64,000 nucleotides of DNA, from contig BQMF02000065.1 of NCBI GenBank assembly GCA_027922465.2, positions 62,001 through 126,000 on the forward strand, read 5' to 3'. Below, piece after piece: positions 15,401 to 28,176 of this stretch (positions are counted from its first letter, which is position 1; each line of letters starts with the position of its first letter). Both the position numbers and the translations under genes were made by a program. The DNA comes from Turritopsis dohrnii (lineage: Eukaryota; Cnidaria; Hydrozoa; Anthoathecata; Oceaniidae). Below the pieces are notes generated by a model that searched no databases, was not told the DNA's origin, and saw only the letters and a list, made by a program, of their open reading frames with translations.

Positions 15401-16447
15401 ATAGTGGACGTTATCAAACATAATGGTATCGCCAGATTGAGCCATTTTTATTGCATGCTCAAAGCTTGCACATGGTGAAATCAACCGACCACAATTGACA
15501 GTGTCATTACCATTACGTGTTGATATAACAACAACAAGACAATCTAAAAAAATGACAACAAATCACTTTAGTTATTTATTTCTCTCTCTCTTCCGTTTTA
15601 GGGAATTTGATCAAAAACGTAATTTTTATTTTTCGGGATACAAGGAATTTTCTTGTACAAATATTCAGTTGTTGAATGTTTCCATCATCCGCTTTGATAT
15701 TATATTTTGTATCTAGGATCAACAAACCTTGTGTAACATATTGCTAAACTTGGATTGTGAAGTCTTATTTTATCTAAAATGTTTCGGGTTATTTTAAAGC
15801 CTTACTTTTCAGGATCAAAATGATAAAAATTTTCACATTCTTACAAAAACCAGAAACAAGAAAAACAAGAAATTTAAGTAAAGCTTTTCGACACTATTGT
15901 CATCATCAGGCTATGTTGTAAAATACCTTACATTCTTGTAAGGTACCTTAAGGGGATTTTTGTTTTGCGTGGATTAATTTTTGTGACGTTTGCGAATTTT
16001 GGCCAAATTCGCAAAAATAAATCCACCCAAAACGTCAAGACATGAACAATTCGCAAAAAAAATCCATGCAAAATTTTATGATTTTATTTGCTCATTTTTG
16101 TTGTCAACTCAAAATAAATTAACGAAAAAAAAAACAAAACAAAAAAAACACCTATTGGTTTTGAAATGTGGCAGGTATGGAAATGGTGATTTGCTATTTC
16201 TAAGCTATATCATAAAATACACGCATTGCACTTTGTTCACATTCGCAAAAATAAATCCAAACATTTTCCTTGAGAAGCTCTAACTCGCAAAAATTAATCC
16301 ACGCAAAACGCTCTCAAACTGTGGCTCGCAAAAATTAGTCCACGCAAAAACAAATCTCCTTAAGGTAGTTCTGAAACATTAGCTTATCTTACCATTTCGC
16401 ATCGGCATTGACAAAAGCAACATCAAAACAAAACATGTTCTTCCCAT
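12484..16447 (-). CDS. Pmp-repeat, cysteine-rich, multi-pass membrane protein; one frameshift
   Basis: Two exons: 16447-16393 (signal peptide MGRTCFVLMLLLSMPM) and 15543-12484. They join in phase across an 848-bp intron and encode about 1035 aa. The ectodomain is a beta-helix-like run of Pmp-type repeats (GGSL, NNTASMGGAIY, FGGAIYF). A cysteine-rich stretch follows (CELCEKGTYS, CFPCPAGGICE, CGTCQKGYVL). Then come about 8 hydrophobic membrane segments starting near 13930, with a loop containing LLNCVQIGEKS and VTCYTPLQY. Such proteins form large families in cnidarians and sponges; their function is unknown to me and surface recognition would be a guess. The reading frame breaks near 14690: the upstream frame ends in the A-run of TCTGTTAAACAA, and the downstream frame continues one base over. 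So this is either a recent pseudogene or a sequencing indel. Confidence 0.8.
15950..16364. mobile_element. MITE in intron 1 of the Pmp-like gene
   Basis: Imperfect terminal inverted repeats: CCTTAAGGGGATTTTTGTTT on the left and its counterpart ending CAAATCTCCTTAAGG on the right, each flanked by TA. The interior is built of AAATTCGCAAAAATAAATCC-like units in both orientations, a motif scattered elsewhere in the window. No ORF. Confidence 0.75.
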
Positions 16448-16953
16448 CTTGAAATGCATATGGAAGAAGTTCAGTCGTACTTAGTTTTCTTGTACGTAAA
16501 ATAGTTATGGAGTTTAAGTGATGTTATTTATATAGAGATAATTCATGTGATCATCACTTACCTTCATCTTCATCAACATATGAAACCGAAATCAATGTGA
16601 ATCTATTTTTAATTCCTACTGAGAATGGAAATCGGATATTTGAAGGGAAAATCTGCAACTGATGAACGGATTAGCACTTACGTAATAAAATTGACACGTT
16701 AATATGGTAACAAAAACCAGAAGGAGGAAGTTGCAATCTGAAGATTGTGTTTTTCATTGAACTTCTCAACTCTGACAGCTTGATGTTCTTTGTTAAGATC
16801 AATCTAAATAATGATAAATATTTGAAATGATTTATTGACATTTTCCATCACGATGTTAACTTCAATTGAAGTCAAGCAAAAGAAGGCGATTTGCTGAAAA
16901 CACTGATGTTTGTCAACAAACTGAATCATCAAATTGGGATCTATACAATAATA

Positions 16954-17936
16954 CAGTTGACTCTCGATAACTCGAACACTCGAAAACTCGAACAACTCGG
17001 TAGGTCGAACTTTTTTTAAGGTCCCTTGAGTTTACAAGCCCTTTTGAGGCAAAAAAATCTCGAAAACTCGAACACTCGAAAACTCGAACATCTCGATAGG
17101 TCGAACTTTTTTTTCGGTCCCTACGCTGAATTCCTCTCGATAACTCGAACTTTTCTCAAATATTTTTAAAAAAATTCGAAAAGACGTTGTAATTCGAACG
17201 TTTGAATTTCGAATGTTTTCGAAAAACACAGAAGAAACGCATGAAAAACATATCACAAAGATAATTTAAAATGGCGCCTGTAAAACCACGAAAGCTAGAC
17301 AATAAATCCATAGGGATTAAATGTAAAGCCCTAAAAGACTTGGAAAAAGGTGTGAAAAACAAGGACGTTGCAGCAAAGTACGGTGTTAAAAAAAACACCC
17401 TTTCAACATGGCTCAAAAATAAAAAGAAATTAACAGCTTCACTGGAAAAGAAAGGCATGTCTTCATCACGAAAAAGCTCACGTTGCGGAGACTACGATCA
17501 GTTAGATAAAGCTGTTTTTAAATGGTTTGTGGGTTTGATGAGTCAACAAGTTCCAATTGATGGCACCATTCTTAAAGAAAAAGCCCTTGGAATTTGCAAA
17601 GAAATTAAAGATTGAAGGGTTTAACAAGTCAAGTCAAACAAAGTTGTATGACTGATTTTTTTCGTAAGAAATGATAAGTAAGAAAATTGCTCCAAATTCC
17701 TCTGTGTCATTTTCATTTTCTTCTTGATTTAACCTAACACCTTGTCTACCCAGTACACCCTGCGATTTTTGCACTTTCGGTAATACATGGAGACAGCGAA
17801 AAATACCCGGAGGGAGTCAAAAACGCCGGAACTGGAGATACCGACTATATTACCTAACATCTCGAAAACTCGAACTCTCGATAGGTCGAACTTTTTTCAA
17901 GGTCCCGTGAGAGTTCGAGTTATCGAGAGTCGACTG
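16954..17936 (+). mobile_element. Deleted Tigger/pogo element (983 bp)
   Basis: The termini CAGTTGACTCTCGATAACTC (left) and its inverted copy with one mismatch (right) are flanked by the TA duplication typical of the Tc1/mariner superfamily. The ends are extended by several CTCGAAAACTCGAAC / ATAGGTCGAACTTTTTT units, so each terminus is a short array of the same motif. The interior holds only the 5' part of the transposase gene. Confidence 0.88.
17271..17615 (+). pseudogene. Tigger/pogo transposase, N-terminal DNA-binding part only
   Basis: A 114-aa frame beginning MAPVKPRKLDNKS. It contains a CENP-B/psq-type helix-turn-helix (about residues 12-55, with VAAKYGVKKNTLSTWLKNK) and the start of the second HTH (about 75-110, AVFKWFVGLMSQQVPI). 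In intact relatives a DDE catalytic domain of about 250 aa follows. Here the frame stops and the element ends 320 bp later, so the catalytic core has been deleted. It could still bind the element ends; it cannot transpose by itself. Confidence 0.85.
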
Positions 17937-19887
17937 TACATAGTTCTTCTCCCTAGAACATAAAAATTTATATGATGCTCCCTATCCAAACCTCTCTGAG
18001 AGCTTTTAACCCGAAAATTCCTACTCCATGCAAGACCTTCCGGTTAACAACCCTGTTACAGAATATAGATTTATAAGTTTATCCGCGATTTAACTTTTAA
18101 AGAGCGATCGCCGACTTTCTCGATTGCTTTTCAATATAAAGCTACTAAACTTTAACAGCATTATCATAGCATTATCACACACACAAGGGCGTTTCTGTCC
18201 ACTAGTTCTGGTTCATAATTTATTGCACGTTTCTGGACCGTCTGTTGTGTTATTTCCAACATTTCGTTTTAATTAAGACATTTATTCGTATGGTTTCTTT
18301 GTATTTACTGCGATGTTTTCTTTCTGTCTATTCGGACATAACATCATTTCTTTTATTGTTAACGATCCTGTGGTTCGTACCAAAGAATTTATGGATGTGG
18401 TGACTGCTATCAAAGAATAAATGGACGGGGGGCATTCGCAATGGTATATTTTGGTGTAACTGCGGTCATTGTTATTCAGGTCTATTTTGTCCTTTTTATT
18501 TAGTGATCATTGTTGACTATACCAGTCAGCTATTTGAGTGATTGGGGTGCCATTTGTGTTGCGCACAACTATATATCTGCGTCTTCCCGCCCTAACGTCA
18601 CTCCACTTTGATCAGAATATTAAGATGACAGCCAGTTTGATTGAATTGAACCGATCATCATGCTCAAATGTTAAAAGTCATCGCTGCTGATATCAACCAC
18701 GGACGTATAAAAAGAGAAGGACTTACAACTTTTACAACTTTTACAACTTTTATAAATCCATTCAAACAAACCTCGCCTCGGTTTATTGAAATTTTCACAA
18801 AAGCAGTTTTGAAACTCCCTCAAGTGCTGTTAAAAATACATGTTTCCATTGGCTTCCATGATCGTAATAACCAACCAGAAATGAATTTAAAGATTTTATG
18901 ATTATTTTGAAGTCAGGTTTTAAACTCTGATTCCTCGTGACTTCTTACAGTATCAAACATGAAATTTTCAGAATTGAATGAAAAAGCATTCTTCTTTCTG
19001 TATATCCTCAGGCATCACCCAGGCGTCTTTCAAAGTAACGAATCTTTGGGTATAACTATATAAACAAAATACTTCCTAACTGCGAGAAATTTATCTTACT
19101 TCCAATCCAACATTTTTAAAAGAGGCTCAGTAGAAGTTTTGTGATACTAAAGATTAATGCAGATGTATCTGCAAATCGTATTTTCTCTCAATTCTTTGGT
19201 TTTCCGCATCACATTAAACATAAAGCGTCGTATAAACCCGTCCATGTGAACCAAAGTCCAGTAAAATGCGAGGCGAAAATTACATTAAAGAAATGCCGAC
19301 AGAGTGGATTTTAATAACTGAAATTAAAGGCTTTGGTATTAGTTGTGAGTCCTTTTCTTTTTATACGTCCATGTATCAACATTCCCTAGCAACATTCCCT
19401 AGCAACGTACTCGGAAATAGCTTCATTCACTATGATCCTCAGTAACGCTTGCGGTGTTCAATCAAGAAATCAGTAGGGTAATAATTGACAAATTTGACAA
19501 AATGATGCCCAAATCCTTCAAAAAAGAAGTTTTTTTAGTCTACAAGAGTTACTTTAAAGGCAAAAAAATGTCGCGAGCACAAAAAGTCGCAAGTACAAAA
19601 TGATGAAATGAAAGAACAAACGCTATTGAATTTTGTGTGGAACGTTAAGTTTATCACTTTTCGATTCTTTCTTAACGTTATAACAAAATCTGTGCAATCC
19701 GTGCAAAATTTTGTGAAATTTGAAGAACTTTCTAAATTTGGTCCAAATTTGGCCCAAATTGTCCAATTTTAGTCAAATCCCACAAAATGACTGTCAAATT
19801 CAAAAGCAGCACCTATTGGTGATCATGAATTAATTGGTTGTGTTCGGAAGCTAAATTGTCACAAGCATAAATGGAAAGTTAATAAAA
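17937..19887. other. Intergenic DNA with an inverted-repeat pair
   Basis: No gene seen. An imperfect ~28-bp inverted pair (GGACGTATAAAAAGAGAAGG near 18701 and its complement near 19350) may mark a ~670-bp non-autonomous element. CTTTTACAACTTTTACAAC at about 18726-18750 is a short triplicated run. 19680-19812 carries a repeat that is inverted relative to 22640-23095. Confidence 0.5.
19680..19812 (-). repeat. Repeat unit, inverted relative to 22640-23095
   Basis: Contains GGTCCAAATTTGGCCCAAAT and AAATGACTGTCAAATTC. These are the reverse complement of the array unit downstream of the retrotransposon, so the element is bracketed by inverted copies. Confidence 0.75.
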
Positions 19888-21925
19888 TGCCGCAATTACA
19901 AACACTATAACGCAGATAACATTAACAAAGATCTCCTTAAGAAAGATTGGAATTCTGTTTACAATACAGCTTGCCCATTAGTGGCTTGGTCAACAATGAA
20001 ATCTTTTCTAAATGAAACAATCAATCAGTATGCTCCTTTTATCGAGAAAAAGGTGAAAGGAAGATCGTGTCCATGGTTAAACGAATCCATAAAACGCATA
20101 ATGAATGAAAGAGATTAACTCCATCGAATCAAACAAGGAATGTGATTGGAATGCATACAAAAGAAAACGGAACTTTGTGACAAATGAACTTCAACGAGTA
20201 AAGAGATCGTTTTATAAAAACGAACTGAAAGTAAATTCGGATAATTCGTCTAAATTTTGGGAAATAATCAAAAAAAATTTTCCAACAAAACCCAAATCTA
20301 CAAAATGATCAGGTACTTAGTGGAAAGTATGAAATCGCCAATGGTTTTTGCAAATATTTTTCTACTATCGCATGTTTGCTCAAGCGAAATGTATATCGTT
20401 TTACGGACTTTGCTTGGAGGCCAAAACCGAAAAGAATCGAATTTTGTAAGCAGCAGTTCGAATTTAAAATGGTAAGCGATAAAGAAGTGCTGAACTAACT
20501 AAAGGGACTTAAACGAAAATGTGCAGTAGGTTTAGATAACATTCCAGCATCCTACCTAAAGGACATTAAGTTTGTAATAGCAAAACCACTGGCCCCCCAT
20601 TATAAACTGCTCGCTAAAATCTGGTAAAGTACCGAGTGAGTTCAAAATAGCAAAAGTTGTTCCGATTTTAAATCTGGCTCTAGAGACAAATTCGACAACT
20701 ACAGACCCATCAGTGTTCTGCCCGCCGTATCAATAATTTTAGAGAAATGTGTTCACTGACAAATTATGGATCACATTGTTTGATATCTCCACTTCAATTC
20801 GGTTTCAGCAGATGTCGTTCTACCGAGCTGGCAACTGTGTATTTTGTGGATGAAATTAGAAAAGCGATGGGTAAAGGAATGCTAACTGGTGCCATTTACT
20901 TAGACCTTAGCAAAGCATTTGATGCAGTTAGCCATGCATCGATAATTGAGAAACTGCCCGGATTCGAAATCACAGGAATTCCCCAAAACTGGATTACCAG
21001 CTACTTGTTCGGTCGATTTCAACAGGTTTGGTATGATGGGACAAGTTCCTCTCAAGAACCAGTATTCTGTGGAGTTTCTCTTCTGTTTCTTCTACACTTT
21101 AATGATTCGGCTAAAGTTTTGTCTCAATGCAGGATAACCAAATATGCAGATGATACTGTCCTTTACTACTCTGCGAAGTCTATTGGTGACATTGAAAAGG
21201 TCTTGACACATGAATTCAAGAGATTTGCAAACTGGTTGAAAGAGAATGAGCTTATCCTGAATTGTAAGAAAGGCAAAACAGAAGTTTTTGGTACTAACAA
21301 CCGCCTGCATAAACTAAATGACCAACCAATCAGTATCCAACATCAATATACTGACATAAACTGTAACGATACCTACAAATACCTGGGAATACTATTAACG
21401 AGTAACCTGAATCTAACTGAACGCGTCAGGAAATCGATATCAAAAGCTTCATCGCGTGTTAATCTGCTACGAAAAATTAGATTTATGCTAGATCCAAAAA
21501 CCAGTTATACCATCTACAAAACGATGATTCTCCCTTTCTTAACGTACTGTTCCTTTGTAACGATTGGTGTAATCCCAGAATACTTGAAGGACAAGATCGC
21601 CAGTTTGGAACAACGTGCACAGGAAATTGTAGGGCATGAGTTTGTGATATCCAAGTCAAACATAGTTATTCGTAAGAAAGCCGTAAATTATGTTCATCGG
21701 TGCCTAACTAATGATGTATGCTCAAATTTCAAAAACTATTTTCAACTATGCACTGGACGAAATACACGAAACAATGGAAACCTTATACGACTACCACGAG
21801 TAAAATTAGAAGCAGAACGGAACTCGTTTTACTTTCAAGGGGCTTTGGTATACAACAGTCTCCCTTCTGATATAAGAGCTGAAAAGGATTATGAAAAACT
21901 TGAAAATCTTATAAAAAATTTATAA
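19888..21925 (+). pseudogene. 5'-truncated non-LTR retrotransposon 1 (CR1/Jockey-like ORF2)
   Basis: Reading begins in the region between endonuclease and reverse transcriptase (PWLNESIKRIMNERD near 20080). It continues through several frames with stops to the long open stretch 20747-21925. Reverse-transcriptase landmarks are FGFSRCRSTELA, AIYLDLSKAFDAVSHASI, the catalytic YADD at about 21143-21154, and LGILLTSNLNLTERV. It ends with FYFQGALVYNSLP and a stop at 21925. Stops and frameshifts upstream of 20747 and the loss of the endonuclease show it is dead. The clade assignment is by motif only. Confidence 0.85.
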
Positions 21926-22180
21926 ATTTTCTGTGTGTATAATAATCACCTATTAGTAACTTTCTTTTTCTTTTTTTGACATTCGTTTTCGCCTTTTCTT
22001 TAATGTGGTTACATCATTTTCTTTTCTCATTTCAGAGCTTTCATGCTTTTGGCTAACTCGTCTATACGTCTATACGTCTATGCGCGGATCAATTTTGCAC
22101 CAGCCAATCAGAATCGGTAAAAATCAAAACAAACAACGAGGAGAAGTACAGCAGCATGGGGAGAGACATCTATTTTCAAG

Positions 22181-22291
22181 ATGGCGACGTTTGAAGAACG
22201 ATATATTTTATCAAAAAGAAAGACTGGTGATTTTAACTATTATGGAGAAGTCAAATATGGGAATACGAAGGATTCATTCGAAAACACATAA
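22181..22291 (+). CDS. Short hypothetical ORF or first exon (36 aa)
   Basis: AAGATGGCGACG gives a good start context, and the frame encodes 36 aa beginning MATFEERYILSKRK and ending in TAA. The upstream CAGCCAATCAGAATCGG resembles a promoter CCAAT region. No homology is recognised. It may be the first exon of a gene or element whose remainder is lost. Confidence 0.25.
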   Translation: MATFEERYILSKRKTGDFNYYGEVKYGNTKDSFENT

Positions 22292-22639
22292 AAAAATATT
22301 GAGCACCAAACATTTGAAGATCCTTGACTAGGATATTGAAAAGTCCCTTTTCTGAACGTTCCTTAAAAATGCGACGCATCCACATAGCTTTAGTTGGGTT
22401 TTTTAACAGTTTTCTGCGTCGAAGAAGAATAAAAATTGCAAGTTTATGCCTTACAAGCACGTATCTTTTTAAAGCAGGTTTCATGTTTCTTCGTTTTTAG
22501 AACCGATACTGAGCTTGTATATTCCATACAAAAAAGAATGGAAATCAAAATTGAAAACCGTGAGCATTTCTCCGCGCGGATTTTTCCGCCCTCGAGCAAA
22601 AATACTCCCAATGGAAAATGGCCTTAAGAAGAACTGTCA

Positions 22640-23095
22640 ATTATGTTGACAGGTTTGACTAAAATTGGGTAATTTAGACCATATTTGAGCAAAATTTGCA
22701 AAGTCCTTCCGTTTTCATGAAATTTTGAACAAAACACATTTGAAAGGTGCTGATGTCATATTTGACAGTCATTTTGTCAGACTTGACAATTTGGGCCAAA
22801 TTTCAAAAAATCTTGGAATTTCAGAAAATTTTGCCCAGATGACATTTGAAAGGTGCTGATTTTGAATTTGACAGTCATTTTGTGGAATTTGACTAAAATT
22901 GGACAATTTGGACCAAATTTGGACCAAATTTAGAAATTTCTTCAAATTTCATGAAATTTTACATGGATTACATTTGAAAGGTGCTGATTTCAAATTTGAC
23001 AGTCATTTCGTCAGACTTGACTAAAATTGGACAGTTTGGGCAAAATTTCAAAAAATCTTCGAATTTCACAAAATTTTGCACAGATGACATTTGAG
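22640..23095 (+). repeat. Imperfect tandem array, 106-128-bp units
   Basis: About 3.5 units, each starting near GGTGCTGAT (22746, 22852, 22980) and containing TTTGACAGTCATTTTGT, TTGACTAAAATTGGACA and TTTGGACCAAATTT. Unit length varies (106 then 128 bp) through internal loss of the CCAAATTTGG segment. Confidence 0.8.
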
Positions 23096-23218
23096 TTATT
23101 ATTATTATTAATATTATTATTTCGAATATTTATTACAGGATGGTTCCTCAGTTATAAATACATATATACAATAAATACAAATACTGTTATTCTGGAAGTC
23201 CTGTGCAAAAATGACGCA

Positions 23219-24927
23219 ATTTACATCAACTAAATACAAAGAAACTAAATGATTAAACATTTTGGACAAAAAGCAGCAGTGGCAGAACGTGGCAGCATGT
23301 TCGGTTTGCTTGTGTATCCAAACGCTTGTCTGACTGTCTGAGACGGGTGAACATTTTTTCGAGCAATCAAAATGTTTGAAAACCGATAGGTAAAAAAAGA
23401 GTATCATGAAGCAAAATATTTTTTTGCTTTTGTCTTAATAGTTGTCTTTATTTCCTTTAATCGATTTCTTTTAATCGATTTTAATCTGATCAACATGTTT
23501 TTTATTCACTTCATTCATTTAGCACCTGCATTTTTTTCTCCTCTCGTGTGATCTTTTTAAGAGAAACCATTTTTTCACCTACTTCTGACAGCACCCATGT
23601 TAGAGCGCGTCAAACAAAATCTAATTGCCCCCGCAGCGAGCGTAAGCGAGCGAGGAGGCATAGTAGTTTCACGAGATAGGCGAATGTCAGTTTCCGATTT
23701 TGTTCTTCATCCTCATCATCTTCCAACTTTCGTGTTGATGTTACACGATGGTATACAATTATTAGCTGACTTTGCTTTTTTCACAGCATGGTACCGTAGG
23801 TGGAAGACAAAATGTTTTTTTCCTAATTTATTATTATACTATACTATGTTATTTAGGAAGTTCGCATCTTAAAATTGCTTAGACATTTTTCAATTTACTT
23901 TTGTGTTGTTTTAGTGAAGTGAACAACTAGGATTTTGAAACACAGCTTGAAATCTGAAATTTTGCCAACAATACATTTTATTTTTGTATAATATTTTAGC
24001 TCTAAATGTTTCATTCAATAAATTTTATTCAATGCATTGATTTTTGGCGGATCTTGCCTCAAAAAGATTTTAATTGGATTTCTGTGTATGCAAGAAACCT
24101 ACAAACTGTCGTTCTTCGTGTTTTTCCTTCTTTCTGTCCTTCAAACCTGGTGTGATCATGATCAATAAAACCTTTTTATATTTTTTTCTTGCTTTTTTTA
24201 TGTAAACTTTGGCTATTTTTTGTTACGAATCATAGTTTGAAACGCAGATTTCTAATGGATTTTTCGCTTTAATTTTTTTTTTAAAAACGTTTTTTTTCTT
24301 TTGGTTCTTACAGAATTTCTTTAACAAATCTTTGATTATAAAATACGTATCCATGGTTTCAGTTCACACATTTCTTTTGTTTGTAGTAAATACTTTCTGA
24401 TATTACTTGTTAAGCCTTATTTACACTTTTTGAAAGGTATATTAGCATCAGTGTGACATAGGCCTAAACAAAAAGTAACAAAATTTTGTTTGTTTTTGTT
24501 TCCGTTGTAGGTTTGCAATGTATAGCTTGCGCTGTGTGTACAAATTGGAATGCTTGAGCGCGGGGGCATTGTTACCTAAAGCTACATGCTAGTAATAAGT
24601 TTTGAGTGTATTGTTAAACTGATATTTGATTGGTTTAAAATCGTAAATAAAAACCACGTGAAGTTCACGTTCGGAATGCATTGTGTAAAGCAAGAAAGTC
24701 TGCTGACATTTTAAATGCGACTGTGACAATGAACGGCTGAGTTAAGAACATGCAAGATTTGAAACACCAGGAACGTATTTCTCTTCACGTGCAAACGAGC
24801 TTTATTATGCCATAAAGCCAGCAGCAAAGGAAGTCTTATCGCTGGTTTTAAGTGCAATAATTTGAACCAGGTGGTGACACAACTCAGGCTGAACATGGGC
24901 GGCGAGCGACGCCGCCTTGGCTTCTAG
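23219..24927 (+). mobile_element. Helitron copy A (5' end not preserved)
   Basis: From 23219 the sequence follows the Helitron interior seen at 25139 (CAGCAGTGGCAGAACGTGGC). It ends with the 3' hairpin GGCGGCGAGCGACGCCGCC and CTAG at 24924-24927. The interior includes a block also found inverted at 61150-61300 (AGCGAGCGTAAGCGAGCGAG) and a block found inverted at 29340-29615. No helicase ORF. The true 5' TC end is not identified. Confidence 0.65.
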
Positions 24928-25408
24928 TCTATATATTAATAGCCGATTCTCCGTCTGTCTGTCTGTAAGTCACGAAAAATGGTAGATTGAGTTGTGAGCG
25001 AAATTATTTCTCTTTTTGTGTGTGACGTTCGAAACAAATACATTGCAACCCCAATCGAACGTGACTTTTTTTGGCTGGTAAACCAATAGGAATAACGTTT
25101 TGTTTTTATTATTATTGTTGACTTGGCTTTGAAAACAATACATCAACTAAATACAAAGAAACTAACTGATTAAACATTTTGGACAAAAAGCAGCAGTGGC
25201 AGAACGTGGCAGCATGCTCGGTTTGCCAGTGTATCCTAACGCTAAATTTGGGTTTATTGGAACCATTAAACTGATATTTGATATTTGATTTCGAATCTGC
25301 CTCTTGCTGAACACAAGTTGTACGAGCCGTTTTTAAGGAAATATTGTTTATTGGTTTATTGGGGCCTCCGGGGTGACCCAGAGCAGGTGCACATGGGCGG
25401 CGAGTTTT
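24928..25408 (+). mobile_element. Helitron copy B, head-to-tail with copy A
   Basis: Starts TCTATATATTAATAGCCG directly after the CTAG of copy A and contains a (GTCT)n run. It matches the minus-strand element at 4151-5091 through its first ~300 bp. It ends in a truncated hairpin (CATGGGCGGCGAG then T-run at about 25400). The following 25410-25680 is another repeat with a TGACGTCA site and no gene. Confidence 0.75.
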
Positions 25409-26079
25409 TTTTATAATCACCGGGAATCATCATTGCATTGCATCCGCAATCGAACGCGACGTTTTTGGGAGAATATCTCGAGAACCAATAGGGATAACTG
25501 ACGTTTTTTGGGGTCCGCAACACGGGTGACGCAAAATTTGGGCCTAAATTTTATTTGGTACTGCGGCTATGACGTCACAAAATCTTTGATCGCCGATATT
25601 TCTGCAACGGTTGATCGTAGCGAAACGATCCCACACACTTTTTTGATCAGTTTTTCGAGCTCTACAACATGGGCAAACTTATAATTGTCAATTCTTCATT
25701 TTATATTTTATATTTTATGTTATTCATTTATATCATGGTTTTTAATCATGACGCTCAGGGTTCGTAAAGAAAATCGCAATTGTTTACAATTCACATTCTT
25801 TGAGACTTTTACGACTTTCGCGTTTGGCTTTTATTTACATTGGGGTGTGGAATCCATGATCAGTTACAGCGATTTTAATCTTTTTGTTGCTTACCTGTAC
25901 GCACAATTTATTTTTACTACTGCATATATCGTATCGTGAAAGATTTATTATGAATATTTTGATGTGTTTCAGATCTTCTGATTAAAAAGTTTTTCTGTTC
26001 ATAACTCCAGTGTTGAAATAAATATGCTTTAGCCGGAATAGCCTAGAGATTTTTAATTAAAAAGGGGGAAGAGTGTTTT

Positions 26080-28176
26080 TTTTCTGTATTGACGTAAGCG
26101 ATCACGACATTATTGGTATCAATAAAAACACAAAAGTTTCAACACACACAAAAGTTTCAACCTCGTAAAACATTCGTCAGAGATTATTCGAAATATCAAC
26201 CGAATCAATACAAAAATCACATAAATTCAGTAAATTGGAAAGAAAAACTTTCACCAAACACCGACTTTAACTGTGCATGGAACATATTCAAAAACACTCT
26301 CATTGAAATAACTGATAAAGACGCACCACTCAAAGAGAAAATGACAAAAGGAAAACCTGCTCCTTGGCTTACAACAGAAATAAAAAACCTAATGCATGAA
26401 AGAGACTACCACCTAAAAAGAGCTTGACGGACAAACAATGACGTAGATTGGACTAATTACCGTCGCCTCCGTAACGGAGTCACCCAAAGTATTCGACAAG
26501 CGAAGTCGCATTATTGTGACAACATCCTAGCAGAGAATAAAAATAAACCAAAAGACTTCTGGTCCTATATCAAGAAGATGTTTCCCGCGAAAACTAAATC
26601 AAAGTATTTCCCTACATTGATGAGAGTTAATGAAGAAAAGGTCAGTAACAAATCTGAAATCGCGAACTTGTTCTGTACATTCTTCTCCACGATAGGTTCA
26701 AACCTCCAACAACGTGTCTTGTCTTTTCAAAACCGCATTTGGAAGTCATTTGAGAACAAAAACCTGTCACCAGGGTCTCAATTCAAGTTCAAAACCGTTA
26801 CTCTTTTCACAGTTGAGAAACTACTGAAGAACCTGAAAACAAAAGGTAGGGAGGCAAGCGGTCCTGACCAAATTCCAACCTCCATGTTACGGGATGCAGC
26901 AAAAGAACTTTCCATACCTATGACCTACTTAATAAACATAAGCCTGAAACTTGGAGTTTTCCCAACTGTTGAAAAGCTGGCCAAGGTTACACCGGTAAAT
27001 AAATCAGGAGAACGATCTTCACTTGACAATTATCGACCGATCTCCGTCCTGAACAATATATCAAACATCATAGAAAAGATAGTATGTCAACAATTAACAA
27101 ACTACCTTGAATCAAACACCCTATTGTACAAACACCAGTATGGCTTTCGAAGGAGTAAATGCACACAGGATGCAGTAATATACGTACACGAACACATACG
27201 AAAAAACATGGATCAAAAGAACTGTACAGGTGCCATGTTTATTGACCTACGTAAAGCTTTTGATACTGTTAGTCATGCTTGTCTACTTAGCAAACTTCCT
27301 TTTTACGGTATCACTGGAACTGAGCTGCAGTGGATTGCAGACTACCTTTTCAACAGAAAGCAATATGTCAACCTCGAACAGATCTCATCGGAACCAAGTT
27401 CAATAAACTTAGGTGTGCCACAGGGATCAATCTTAGGCCCACTGCTTTTCCTCATCCTAATCAATGATGCATACCAATGTCTCGAAAAATGCACCATGCT
27501 TATGTATGCTGACAATACTGTGCTCGTATACTCAAGTTCAAGCACCGAAAACGTAACGGAAACACTATCAAGAGGAGGAGAATTACTTTTTAAATGATTT
27601 CAGGAAAATAACTTGATTTTAAATTTAAAACCAGGGAAGACAGAAACGGTGATATATGGAACTGCACAGAAACTAAAGAACCAAACCTAACCTGAAGTCA
27701 TCGTCAATGGAGAAATTATCAACAAAGTGAACAAATACGAATACCTTGGGATCACCTTTGATCAACATATGAGTTTCTCAGAACAATTTAACAAGATTTC
27801 CAAACGCGTATCACAACGATTACACATGTTAAGGAGAATTAGGGAGAATATAACACCTGCAACTGCGAACATAATCTACCAATCAATGATCGCACCTATA
27901 ATTCTTTACTGTTCCCCAGTCTACCTCGGTCTTCCTACGTTTAACCAAAAGCTTACGAAGCTAGAGAACAAAGCATACAAAATAATCAGAGCACCCCTTG
28001 ATAATCGTATCACCGACAAAGCTAAACACAGATCAGCAGTACATGAACTAAAGAAAAATGACCTAATCAACTTTAACTTCTTCCAGCATTCCATCTCAAC
28101 ACGTAGTAATGGAAACAGACTCGTTATCCCGAAATCGAAAAATGAAGCAGGTCGACGTTCCTTCAATATACAAGGA
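26080..28176 (+). pseudogene. Non-LTR retrotransposon 2 (CR1/Jockey-like), truncated at both ends
   Basis: Begins at the end of the APE-type endonuclease (VSDHDIIG near 26090-26115) and runs through 26113-26427, 26578-27597 and 27727-28176, which are separated by stops or frameshifts. Reverse-transcriptase landmarks: DNYRPISVLNNISNIIEK, YGFRRSKCTQDAV, FIDLRKAFDTVSHACL, GVPQGSILGPLLF. The catalytic box at 27505-27516 reads YADN instead of YADD, so a catalytic Asp is lost. The frame stops matching at FNIQG, where retrotransposon 1 continues ALVYNSLP, and runs into a poly-C tract. Confidence 0.85.

Noticed and set aside
25685..25939. 84-aa hydrophobic ORF
   Set aside because: AT-rich chance frame with no homology, lying within repeat-derived sequence.
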